The notes beneath the pieces were generated by a model. It had not been told where the DNA came from and searched no databases. It worked only from the letters and a program-made list of their open reading frames with translations. From the NCBI GenBank assembly GCA_928724745.1, contig CAKMXJ010000016.1:62001-126000 (forward strand): a stretch of 64,000 nt of DNA. Direction: 5' to 3'. The translations under genes were made by a program, and so were the position numbers. Below are positions 27,470 through 36,874 of the stretch, piece by piece (the first letter of the stretch is position 1; every line of letters begins with the position of its first letter). The DNA comes from Anthracocystis setariae. Taxonomy: Eukaryota > Basidiomycota > Ustilaginomycetes > Ustilaginales > Ustilaginaceae.

Positions 27470-28174
27470 ATGATGGCGCCTAACCCCACTTCCACGTCCA
27501 CCTCCTCGGCGTACCAAGGCCATCTTACCGCGGGCGATGGCATGCTAGCCTCGCGCCTTCACAAACCCACCCACCCTTCTCTCGTTCAAGTCATCTTCAA
27601 CAACGGCTCGTACAATTCGCACCTCATCTCACTCCAAAACTTTTCCAAAGGCGACCTGATCACTCCCTTTGCCCCGCACGCCGATTTCGCCTCTACCAAA
27701 TCCTACTCGACCGTTCAAACCGGTCCGGACACCCACATTGAGCTCAACTCGGACCTGCTTTACTGCAACCACTCATGCGATCCCAACGTCGCCTTTGTCA
27801 TCGGAGACGCACACGACAAATCCACTTGGAAAGCCAGAGCCCAAAAAGATATCCGAAAAGGAGACACCCTCACCTTCTGTAAGTCCACCCTCTCCCTCGC
27901 TCTCGCCCCATCGTTGCATAGATCCGTCCCCACTAACATCCCCACCCCCCTCCCTTTCTTCCATGCTGCTACGCTGAGGATAGTCTACCCAAGCACAGAA
28001 TGGTCCATGTCGCAACCGTTCGACTGCGCCTGTGGATCCCCCACCCACTGCCTCGGTAAAATCAACGGCGCCCACTCCATCTCGCCCGACACCCTCAAAA
28101 CCTACTTTATCAACAATCACATCCTCCTCCTCAAACAACAACAACAACAACAACAACAACTCAACTCCCAATAA
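27470..28174 (+). CDS. Small SET-domain protein (putative lysine methyltransferase)
   Basis: 199 aa when spliced. The SET core motif LYCNHSCDPNVAF (N-H-S-C-x-P-N) is intact, the catalytic tyrosine is probably in FFYPSTEW, and a post-SET cysteine cluster follows (FDCACGSPTHCLGKI). Substrate unknown; fungal proteins of this compact type are often annotated only as SET proteins. Start is the double ATG at 27470 (MMAPNPTST). One intron at 27879-27983 (105 nt, TTCT|GTAAGT ... GGATAG|TC), joining LTF to FYPSTEW. Because 105 is a multiple of three and the intron has no stop, the unspliced frame is also open to the same end. The C-terminus is a poly-Gln run from a CAA repeat (about 28134-28157). Confidence 0.82.
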   Translation: MMAPNPTSTSTSSAYQGHLTAGDGMLASRLHKPTHPSLVQVIFNNGSYNSHLISLQNFSKGDLITPFAPHADFASTKSYSTVQTGPDTHIELNSDLLYCNHSCDPNVAFVIGDAHDKSTWKARAQKDIRKGDTLTFCKSTLSLALAPSLHRSVPTNIPTPLPFFHAATLRIVYPSTEWSMSQPFDCACGSPTHCLGKINGAHSISPDTLKTYFINNHILLLKQQQQQQQQLNSQ

Positions 28175-28306
28175 ACCATAGAAGAAAATGCGGTTAGAGT
28201 AATAGATGCCCCTCCTTCACTCTCCCAAAGTGGTGGACTTGTGACAGTGTGGATGTAGTGTATATTTGCGAATGAGACCGATAAGCCGCGAGCGGGAAGG
28301 CCAAGT

Positions 28307-29491
28307 TTAGACTGCGACCATGTACATCTCGGTCAGTACGAACGGGAATTGCTCCTCGTCCAACAAGTGTGCATACTCTCCCGGCGCAGCCTCATTCCCG
28401 CCCGCTGCTGCCGACGTAGCAGCGTTCTTGTCTTTGCGCTCGAGATACGCATACTGTTTGTGGAGTGTCGTCAACAATGCCTTGGTGCGTTTGGGGTTAG
28501 GCTTGATCGCTACGCCAAAGTACTCGGCTGGCAGACCAAATCGCAGCACACTCTCGACATACGTCCTAACCACCTTGACATGCGCCAACGCCTGGTACGC
28601 TTCGGAGAAGTTGGTGCGTGCCAACCTCAACAGCTCGGTCCACAACTGCTTCTCGGAAACGCCCGCGTCATCGAGCTCCTGCCGTTGACGCGAAACCAGA
28701 TCATCATCCCACGCGAAATCCGTGCGCACGACAAACTTGTTCTCGCGACACTTCTGAACAAACTCATCGCGCACCTTCTTAAACACGGTGACGTTGAACA
28801 GCGCAAACTCGTCATCCGCCGCCAACTTGTTCGAAGAGCGCGGCACCACCATAGCCGTCAGCCGTTCGTATTTGGCCTGCCAGTCCTTGACGTTGTTCTT
28901 GGGCACCGCCACGAGCAGCGTTTCGAGGTATTCCGATTGGGTGTCGACAAAGTCCTCCTTGTGTACGACGTCGGCGAGCGAGCGTTGCGAGAGGTTGCCG
29001 AGCTTCTTCCTCTGCAACTGCTGCAGCTGGCCCTTGGCGACGTTGTAGTTGTTGAGTTTCTGCTTCATCACGTTGTCGATGCTGGTGAGTTCCTTTCCCA
29101 ACGCATCCACCGTCTCGCGCAGCCCACGGTCCGCACGGTACTTGCCCGTATTCCAGCTCCACCCGAGCATGTAATCGTCCAGACTCTGCTCGTTGACAAG
29201 CACGTGCTGCGCCAACGCCGCCTCGTCGTTGTTGAGCAGCGCACGCAGCGTGTCAATGATCTTGGCCACCACCTGGGTGTATTGCGTGTCGAGCTTGGGC
29301 AAGTCTTCCGACAGCGAAATGAGCGATTCGAGCGTACCTGTTTTCAGCGGCGGAAGGCTGAGTTGGCCGAAATCGGATGACGCCGAGGCGTTGTCAGAGA
29401 GCAGTTTGTTGCCGAGTTCGGAAAACATGCGGTGCGGGTCCGAATCCTCGAGTGGCACCGAGATGAGCCAATACGCTAGATCGGACGGCAT
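28307..29491 (-). CDS. VMA5: V-type proton ATPase subunit C
   Basis: Peripheral-stalk subunit linking V1 to Vo of the vacuolar proton pump and needed for regulated assembly. 394 aa, close to yeast Vma5 (392). Recognised from the N-terminus MPSDLAYWLISVPLEDSD, the block DDYMLGWSWNTGKYRADRGLRE (given in parts: YMLGWSWNTGKYR), RSLADVV with DFVDTQSEYLETLLVAVPKN, and the C-terminal ESVLRFGLPAEYFGVAIKPN followed by a typical LDEEQFPFVLTEM end. Single exon. Convergent with the SET gene (132 bp apart) and divergent from IST3. Confidence 0.95.
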   Translation of the reverse strand: MPSDLAYWLISVPLEDSDPHRMFSELGNKLLSDNASASSDFGQLSLPPLKTGTLESLISLSEDLPKLDTQYTQVVAKIIDTLRALLNNDEAALAQHVLVNEQSLDDYMLGWSWNTGKYRADRGLRETVDALGKELTSIDNVMKQKLNNYNVAKGQLQQLQRKKLGNLSQRSLADVVHKEDFVDTQSEYLETLLVAVPKNNVKDWQAKYERLTAMVVPRSSNKLAADDEFALFNVTVFKKVRDEFVQKCRENKFVVRTDFAWDDDLVSRQRQELDDAGVSEKQLWTELLRLARTNFSEAYQALAHVKVVRTYVESVLRFGLPAEYFGVAIKPNPKRTKALLTTLHKQYAYLERKDKNAATSAAAGGNEAAPGEYAHLLDEEQFPFVLTEMYMVAV

Positions 29492-29931
29492 GGTGAGGCA
29501 GGCGCTGATTCAATGTGTCGGAAATGTGCGTGATCACACAGTGGATGGTGATGACGGTGATAGTGAGGATGATGTGATGACAATGACGGAAGGCGCCGAA
29601 ATCAGCCAAACGGGAGATGGGAATTGGGGACGGTAAAGTGCAGTCGAGTTTGGATTTTTGCAGCGTTTCACAGTTGGCTCGACCGTGCCAACAGGGGCTG
29701 CTGCTCTCACAACTGTCGCTCTCCCTCCGATTGTGATTTCAGCAAGAAGCCCGATCGTAATATTTCAAAGATCTCTCTCTCTATCTCTCTCTCTCTCTCT
29801 CTCCACATTTGACGTTTGCCATTTCACACTATCACCTATTTTTGCGCTGAGCTTGCGACCGTTCCATCTCGAAGACGGAGCAGGGGAACCCATCCTCCTT
29901 TCGGCATCCATCCGTGGAGGAGAAGGCAGCG
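29492..29931. promoter_or_regulatory. Divergent promoter VMA5/IST3
   Basis: 440 bp between the two start codons with a (CT)n microsatellite at about 29772-29804. No other element assigned. Confidence 0.45.
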
Positions 29932-30984
29932 ATGAACGTAGTCCGCGAGATCCATCGCATCAACCAAGCCGAACTCGACATCGCCATCCAAAACCCTTCG
30001 GCCTCGTGGCACCAACAATACCGTGACTCCGCGTACATCTTCATCGGAGGTCTCGCCTACGACCTCACCGAGGGCGATGTCATCACCATCTTCTCCCAAT
30101 ACGGTGAAGTCGTCGATGTCAATCTGCCACGCGCTGACTCGCACACCAAGAAAGACGACAAGCACGAGCACGAGCACGAGCACGAGCGGGAGCGGGAGCG
30201 GGAGAAGAAGCCGGTGGGGGGCAAGGGCAAGCATCGCGGGTTTGGATTCTTGATGTACCAGGATCAGCGTTCGACCGTGCTCGCTGTGGACAACTTGAAT
30301 GGTGCGCAGGTGTTGGGCAGGACGTTGCGCGTGGATCATGTAGCGAGTTACAAGCAACCGGGAAGTAAGGATGACGAGGGGAAATGGATGCCCCCCGAGG
30401 AGAAGAGTTTGAACGCCGCACCTCAACCCATCAACAAAGATGGCCACGAGGATGAAGACGAGGCGGCGGACGATATGCAGGATCCCATGGCAGCCTACTT
30501 TGCGCAGAAGAGGAGGGAGGAGAAGGGCAAGTCTACACACGCTGTGAATGGGGAGGCGGAGGAGAAGGAGGAGAAGCGGAGAAGGAAGGAGGAACGCGCC
30601 AGGATTCGCGCCGAGAGGGAGCAAAAGAGGCGCAAGCATTCTCATTCGCATTCGCACTCCAGCTCATCGAGGCACCATCGTTCTCGCCATCACTCCGATA
30701 AGGGGGAAGACAGTCGAGACGACGGAGAGGGCGTGAATCGATACGAGATGATGAAAAAGTCGCGGAGCATTTTGGACGTCGATTCGCATCCATCCTCCTC
30801 GCGGCCGTCTCGCAGCGATACACTCGGAAAGCAGGATGATGAGAAACACAGCAGACGGAACTATGATGATCGCGATCGCGATAGGGAAAGGGACGGAGAC
30901 AGAACGAGACGACATCGAGACGGAGAAGATCGCCATCATCGTCATCACAACAGCGGTCGAAGACGGTCTCGCTCGCCATCGTAA
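29932..30984 (+). CDS. IST3: U2 snRNP/RES-complex RNA-binding protein (Ist3/Snu17, RBMX2-like)
   Basis: Part of the pre-mRNA retention and splicing (RES) complex with Bud13 and Pml1, acting on the activated spliceosome. Start at MNVVREIHRINQAEL (29932), matching the family N-terminus; the ATG at 29914 is less likely. The single RRM reads SAYIFIGGLAYDLTEGD (RNP2), then YGEVVDVNLPR, then GFGFLMYQDQRSTVLAVDNLN (RNP1), and LGRTLRVDHVASYKQP. The loop between beta2 and beta3 carries an insert of about 30 charged residues with HE and RE repeats, coded by GAGCAC/GAGCGG repeats at about 30163-30204. The C-terminal half is disordered, with a Lys/Arg/Glu stretch and a His/Ser/Arg tail. 350 aa versus 148 in yeast; size is closer to RBMX2. 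Confidence 0.88.
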   Translation: MNVVREIHRINQAELDIAIQNPSASWHQQYRDSAYIFIGGLAYDLTEGDVITIFSQYGEVVDVNLPRADSHTKKDDKHEHEHEHEREREREKKPVGGKGKHRGFGFLMYQDQRSTVLAVDNLNGAQVLGRTLRVDHVASYKQPGSKDDEGKWMPPEEKSLNAAPQPINKDGHEDEDEAADDMQDPMAAYFAQKRREEKGKSTHAVNGEAEEKEEKRRRKEERARIRAEREQKRRKHSHSHSHSSSSRHHRSRHHSDKGEDSRDDGEGVNRYEMMKKSRSILDVDSHPSSSRPSRSDTLGKQDDEKHSRRNYDDRDRDRERDGDRTRRHRDGEDRHHRHHNSGRRRSRSPS

Positions 30985-31255
30985 AAGCACCTCTATCCTT
31001 TTGATCGCGTATGATATCCATATCTCAACTTTGTTCGCAGTGTGCCAGCGCCGAGTATCAGGGGAATGTTCTGAGCCAAAAGGAACCAAAGGATCGGGAA
31101 CGATCGGGGTTTGCCTCCACAATTTCGCGGCTTCTCGACTGTCCGTGCGAGGCTCAAATCATCTGGCTGACCCTCCATCATCCATCATACCCACCCGATT
31201 ACACACTTGTCCTTCCATCCTCTTGACCATACTTGACCACATTCTCTGTGCAAAC

Positions 31256-32089
31256 ATGACAGCGGACAAGGCAGTTGTGCTGGTGACGGGCGGGTCGCGC
31301 GGGTTGGGACTTGCGATTGTCAAACTGCTCCTCTCCGGCAGCGCCTCATCTTCAGGCCACGGAATTCCGCCTAGTCGCGTGGTGACCATCTCGCGCACAC
31401 TCTCCGCTGACCTCTCATCGCTGCAAAAAGCATTCCCGCAGGATCTCATCTGTATCCAAGGCGACGTCACTTCTAGCCAAGTGAACGATAACGCGGTGCG
31501 AACGGCGATGAGCAAATTCTCTCGTCTCGACTCGGTCATCCTCAACGCGGGCGTGGTCTCGACGGAGCGAATCTCCTCGCTTTCCCCCTCGGACTTTGCC
31601 GAGATGCTCAACGTCAATACGATCTCATTGGTAACCACTCTCTCGTCTGCTCTGCCGGAAGTGCGAAAGGCGAGCAAAGGTGGGACGGTGGTGTTCGTCT
31701 CGAGTGGCGCGGCTACGGGCAATACCGCTGGGTGGGGAGCGTACAATGCCACCAAAGCCGCCATGAACGCACTCTGTAGGACACTGGCCAACGAGGAGGA
31801 GAGTGTCGCGTGCTTCGCCGTGCGTCCAGGCGTGGTCGATACCGACATGCAAACCCTCCTCCGCTCTACCGGCAAATCCGCAATGAAGGACACAGAGTTG
31901 GAGCGTTTCATGACATTGCATAAGGAGGGAAAGCTGTTGAAGCCGGAACAGCCAGCTTGGACCATCGCTGCGCTCGCGACGGGGGCAACCAGGTCCAGCC
32001 CCAAGGATCGGGACGGCAAGGGTTTGGGAGAGCAGGGTGCCTTTGTCACTTGGAACGACGACGTGCTCGAGGGGTTCAAGAACGAGTGA
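31256..32089 (+). CDS. Short-chain dehydrogenase/reductase
   Basis: 277 aa from MTADKAVVLVTGGSRGLGLA. Classical SDR features: nucleotide-binding TGGSRGLG (11-18), NAG (97-99), Ser at VSSGAA (149-150), and the catalytic pair Tyr163/Lys167 in GAYNATKAAMN. VRPGVVDTDMQ matches the usual P-G segment. The TGGSRGLG turn without an Arg pattern specific to NADH or NADPH does not fix the cofactor. It resembles yeast YIR035C/benzil-reductase-like proteins, substrate unknown. Single exon. The frame runs open upstream for 140 codons, overlapping the 3' part of IST3, but that portion lacks sense. Confidence 0.88.
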   Translation: MTADKAVVLVTGGSRGLGLAIVKLLLSGSASSSGHGIPPSRVVTISRTLSADLSSLQKAFPQDLICIQGDVTSSQVNDNAVRTAMSKFSRLDSVILNAGVVSTERISSLSPSDFAEMLNVNTISLVTTLSSALPEVRKASKGGTVVFVSSGAATGNTAGWGAYNATKAAMNALCRTLANEEESVACFAVRPGVVDTDMQTLLRSTGKSAMKDTELERFMTLHKEGKLLKPEQPAWTIAALATGATRSSPKDRDGKGLGEQGAFVTWNDDVLEGFKNE

Positions 32090-33687
32090 CTCTCTTCTGT
32101 ATTTCACCGCATGTAACCCTTTTGAATCGTATCAAGTGGTCGCAGACAGTCAGGTTGAGCACAGTCGGGCGAATGAAAGCATAATACATTCGACATCGAA
32201 AGATCGAGGAAGGAAAGGATGAGGCAGGGAGAAGGGAGACAAAGCGGTTGAGGCAGGTATTGCCTGACAAATAGGGCAAGGTGTTGGTTGCAAGTTGGAA
32301 GACTTACTTGATTTACTGACTTGAGTGTCAGCAAACTTATGGCCAAACCAAATAGGAAGCATGCTCAATAGCCATCTCTGTCTTGCTCAAAAGCATCATC
32401 AACATTGGTGTAAAGCAGCTCCACCATCTTTGAGTGCATGTTGTTAAGCGCAAAGGGTCTGACAACCTCCTGACTGTGTAGCACAGCGTGCAATGTTGAG
32501 GCTTAGGCTTGCTAGCATGTGGTTGGTATGAAAACCACAAGAGTCACCAAGCACAATCCTGAGGGTAACAGTTCTACCCTTGGGTCTGATATTCACTATT
32601 ATTCTGAGGTAACTAAGAATACAATTGACAAGGAGACAAGGGGGTCGTGGTGCGCAGTCTGCACCTTATAAGGTGTTGCATGCAATGCACGCTCTCTCTT
32701 GGCAGTGTGCGGTGCACCTCCTCCCACTCAGTCTAGCGCATGTCATACCCCTTCCTGCAGCGTTGTGCACGGCCGTAACAGATATCTGACTTGACAATGA
32801 TGATGAAACACTAGGCGCCACACTGTTATGGCACACCCTTTACTGCAGCCTTGATGCTACTGATTGAGGATTCATGCAATGACTTTGGCAGGCTTTCACT
32901 GTATGAGATTTCAAAACAGTGTTGTGAACAGTGTGTCCTGTTATGGCATCCCACTCTATGAAGGATGGCAATTTCACAAATTTGGGTGCAAAGTTCATGC
33001 TGTGGCATGCATGCGGGGAATATCTTTGACGCTCAGTAGTAATAGATCAATACCAGCTTGCTAGTTTTTGTCCCTAGCCTACCTGTCAACGTGGCTGGTG
33101 ACCATGCGCTAGGCCTTGCTCGCTCACACTTGCGTTTTTTCTCAGAGGTACAATGTCGACAACTTTTCAAGCTGGTTGACCGTCGCAGCTGCCTGCTGCA
33201 ATTGCCATGCAAGGGCAGCATTGCGTCCGGGCAAGATTCCTGTTTGCGTTGGTCTTGGGAGAGGTCTTGCAACTTTTCCGGATGACATTGAAAGCGGATT
33301 GGAAGTCTTCAAGTGCTGGATCGATGCCAATTGCCTCGGCTACAGCATGAACCAAGTCGGACTTATCAAGTGAGCTTCGTTAGGGCAACGTACTCTTTTT
33401 GGGTTCATCAGTACGTAGCCCTACAGATGTCTCACAGGCTTGATGTCTGGGCGAGGGTGTGAATTTCAGGCATTGGGCAAGGTGAAGTAGAGAAAAGTAC
33501 AAAAGCGGTTGCCTCGATCGTTCATGTTAATGATTTGGGGTAAGGGGAGGATAAACGGAAGGTGAGGGGGATAGGGGGGGGGAGTGGGGGGGGAACAGCC
33601 GCTGCAGCATGTCGGCACACTGCCATGTCTTCCGCCAACATGCTCACCAGGGCTGGTGGCTTCCACCCTCAAATATTATGCGTCAGC
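32090..33687. other. Intergenic region, 1.6 kb, probably decayed repeat DNA
   Basis: Lower in GC and with less coding signal than its surroundings. Several short frames look like fragments: minus strand near 32400-32470 reads RPFALNNMHSKMVELLYTNV, and plus strand near 32960-33040 reads WQFHKFGCKVHAVACMRGIS, which faintly resembles the strand-turn before a catalytic Asp in DDE transposases. I could not find terminal repeats. A G-rich run lies at 33555-33593. No intact gene. Confidence 0.35.
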
Positions 33688-34963
33688 TCAAGCAAGGAGC
33701 CAGAAACCGGAACCAAGCAGAGCGGCGACGGCAGCGGCACTCGACGAGATCTGGAGAGCGTTGGCGCCATTACCCGAACCGGAACCCGAACCCGAACCGG
33801 AACCCGAACCGGAGCTGGAGCCACCGTTGGAGCCGACACCGGGGGCGCTAGTCTGGGTAGCAGCAGCGGCGGTAGCCGAACTGTAAGCCGAGGCGGCGGC
33901 TTGCGAGTTCTCGGTGGTGTTGAGCAACACGGCGTCAATCACATGAGTAACTCCTGATCGGGAAACGTAGTCGGTCGCGATGATCTTGGCGGTCACGTTA
34001 CCGGAAGTGACGAAAGCGCCCGAGGAGTTGGTGGTGAAGGTGAGTTCGTTTCCACTCGCCGAGATAGCCGAGGGCACCTTGGACAGCGAGGTCGAGTAGA
34101 CAACGGTGCCGTTGATGACGTGGTTGAGCAGCACAGCCGTCTGCTGTTCAGTGGTCGCGGCGGCTACGGTGGATTGCACCTTCTGAATGGCCTCGTTGGT
34201 GGGTGCGAACACGGTGGTGATCGAAGAGTCGAGCGCGTCGATCAGGTTGTTGCTCTGCAACAGTTGGGCCAGCGAGGTTGCGCCAAGTTCGGTGGCGACG
34301 GTGGACGTGTTGCCAGGGATGGTAAGAACCTGCTCAATGGGCTGGACGAGGATGTTCTGATACTGCGGGCCGTCCGCAGAGAGGGAGAACGAGACGTTAC
34401 CAGAGGCAAGCTGGACGTAGGCGGTCTGGTTGGTGGGCTGCTTGGAGAGAACCACCACCTGGCTGCGGTTGCGGGGGAGCATAACGTACTCGGTCATGTT
34501 GAGCGCCGAAGCCGCAATCGTCTTGTTATCCGAACTGATCATCGAGTCAGTGTACGTTCCGTTCAGCACTGTTATCATATCACAAAGCCAACCCCAAATG
34601 CAAGGATTCCGTCAGTTGAATGCTCTCTTCTCAATCGCCTCTCGAATCTGTTGAACGAATGTACTTACCATGGTAGGCGATGGTGGCGATGAGCGTGTTG
34701 GTGTCGATGTTGTCACCGAGCGCCTGGAAAGCCTGGTTCGAGGGGGCGAGTACGGTCTTGTTACCGCCCTCGAGCGCACCGAGCAGAGCCTGACTGTTGT
34801 TTCCAACTGCATCGGCAAGCGAAGTAAGGTTGTTAGCGCGCAGAGCACTGAGCAGGCCCTCGGCGAACGTGGTAGCGTTGTTGGTGCTGTTACCACCGCT
34901 CATCTGGGCCAGAGTGCCGGCGGTGGCCGATAGGGCAAGTGCGAGCGAGGCGAGGAACTTCAT
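33688..34963 (-). CDS. Secreted fasciclin (FAS1)-domain protein, probable GPI anchor
   Basis: 391 aa over two exons: 34963-34669 and 34568-33688, with a 100-nt intron (CATG|GTAAGT ... ACAG|TG) giving IATIAYHVLNGTY across the junction. Signal peptide MKFLASLALALSATAGTLAQ. Two FAS1 repeats: the first with TVLAPSNQAFQAL, the second with SITTVFAPTNEAIQKV and GVTHVIDAVLL, the usual H-boxes for adhesion modules. Many N-x-S/T sites. A Gly-Ser repeat linker (hexanucleotide repeat at about 33777-33822) leads to a C-terminal hydrophobic tail (AAAVAALLGSGFWLLA) preceded by small residues, as for GPI attachment. Likely a cell-wall or surface adhesion protein. Confidence 0.9.
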
Positions 34964-35869
34964 ACTGGTCAGGATGAGGCTGATGACGAGAAGAGGATTA
35001 GAGAAGACGGCAACGAGGGCTCAGCGTGGTATATCACAGCGTATTATGGATTGAGAGAAGAAGAAGGTGATGGAGAGGTGGAGGGGTATATATTGAAGCT
35101 GGACTGGATGCCTGCCAAAGCGCAAATGAGAGCCAAAGCCAGGACAAGGACGACAGAAGAGACAGAGAATGAGTGAGTGAGTAAGTGACTGCATTCCTCC
35201 TGGATTGGCGCCCGCCCTTGACGATGTATGCCAACGCATTCCATCATGGCACATTGACGGCAGGCGCACGTTTTGCGAGAACAGACAGCAGCAGCAGCAG
35301 CAAGCTTCGTTGGGATCGGGACGTGTGCCAAGGTCGAGGCCAAGCGAGAGACGAGGCGCTTGGGAAACGATGCACGGAAGAGAGAGGAGGGGGAGAGGGA
35401 GTGAGGTTTTGCTTGCACCAGCATCCGAGAGAATCACGCCAACCGGCACGGCACGGCAAAGCAAAGAAAGGCAAAACGAAGAACCATCAAAAAAAAAAAA
35501 AAAAATCGAAAACAAAATCGAAAAGAGAAATAAAAGCTGGGCGGAGAGAGTACGATCGGAATGAGGCTTGGTCTAGGCGCTGACTAGGCACCGGCTCGCA
35601 ATCGTCAAAAGTGGAGGGAGGGAGGGAGGAGGGGCAAAGCCAAGGATGCTGGTGGGGGCTGGCCGAGTTTGCGTCGTTACACAAGCAAGCGGGCAGAGAC
35701 GGACGGCAGTGTTGGAAGTACGTCAGTCAGTGCGCGGAATGAACGGACGTTAAAGAAGAACGCACGGACGGATGAGTGAATAACAAGTCGGCAATTGGGC
35801 AAAATCCAAGACACAGAGAGGAAGAGAGAGAGGCATGCATGGATGCTCGCTTAACGTTGTTCAACAGTG

Positions 35870-35904
<35 letters not shown>

Positions 35905-36872
35905 GGAAAAGGTGAGGAGGGCACGATCAAGAAACATAGATCGACGAAGGTATTGAGTGGCTTGCATGATTTGAATTCTTTTTTTTGGCGCCGCACTGTG
36001 AAATGGTGCATCGTAACCATGCGGACGGCACAGCATGTCGTTGCCCTGCCCTGCCCTATTCTAGCTTCCAGCCAGCCAATTGATTCTTCCACGATGCTGC
36101 TGCTACTAGATCGATTCGCTTGGATCAAGGCGATGGTGCATGAGACTGGGATCTGCAACCAAGCTTCAAAGTCAGCGTTGCTGCGGTCACGGGTTTGCTC
36201 GAATCGCACCGTGCAAAAAAAAAAAAAAAAAAAAAGGTGAGTAGGAAATGAAAAAAGCCGACATTCCTCTGCCACCCAATCCACTCTGCAACTTTACGTT
36301 CCTAGCAAGCAGGCAAGCAGGGGCAAAGTGCGGGGAAGCAAGCATCGCATCGCATCGCATCGGATCACATCGCATTCCGTTGTATGGTTTCTGTATGGTG
36401 AACCTGGCTCAACTTTTTCTGCCACTTGGCCCGAGACACCCGAACGAAATGACGCAAATCCCAACCGGGCCCGGCAGCACGGCAGGTTCGGATCATGAAA
36501 TTTTAATCGTTTTCGCTGCAGGCTTATATGATACAGGTCCAAACTGGAACTTGAGAGTTTCGTTTCACATGAAGTTGTGCTGTCAAACACTACACTGTAG
36601 CGTGCTGCAAGGTTGGCATAATCCGACAGGCAATAGGGGGAAGGAAGTAGTTGTGGTTGTGGTGGTGGTGGTGGTGAAGGTGGTGGTGGCTTTCTCCCGC
36701 GGAATTTGGCATGAATATTCACCAAGCCTTTAGACTAGGCTACACGGCGTCATTGTGCAACAGCCAAGCTTCTAGGCGACAGAAAGCAAGCAGGCAAGCA
36801 AAAGCCCTGGCGCATCGATGCTGCCTTGCAAAACCCATGCTGTTGCAGTTGACGCTGGGGAATGCGATTCTA
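34964..36872. other. Intergenic region, 1.9 kb, simple repeats
   Basis: Upstream side of the fasciclin gene up to the mariner element. It holds homopolymer A runs (about 35489-35505 and 36214-36234), a (CTG)n tract at 35872-35903, GCATC repeats near 36343-36362 and a GT/GGT tract near 36651-36690. Frames here are short and mostly repeat-driven; no gene supported. Confidence 0.4.
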
Positions 36873-36874
36873 TA

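Noticed and set aside
28349..29380. 343-codon plus-strand frame over VMA5
   Set aside because: VMA5 on the other strand is conserved end to end; the plus frame is an antisense shadow.
30836..31255. N-terminal extension of the dehydrogenase (140 codons)
   Set aside because: It overlaps the IST3 coding region in another frame and the SDR fold starts directly at the ATG at 31256.
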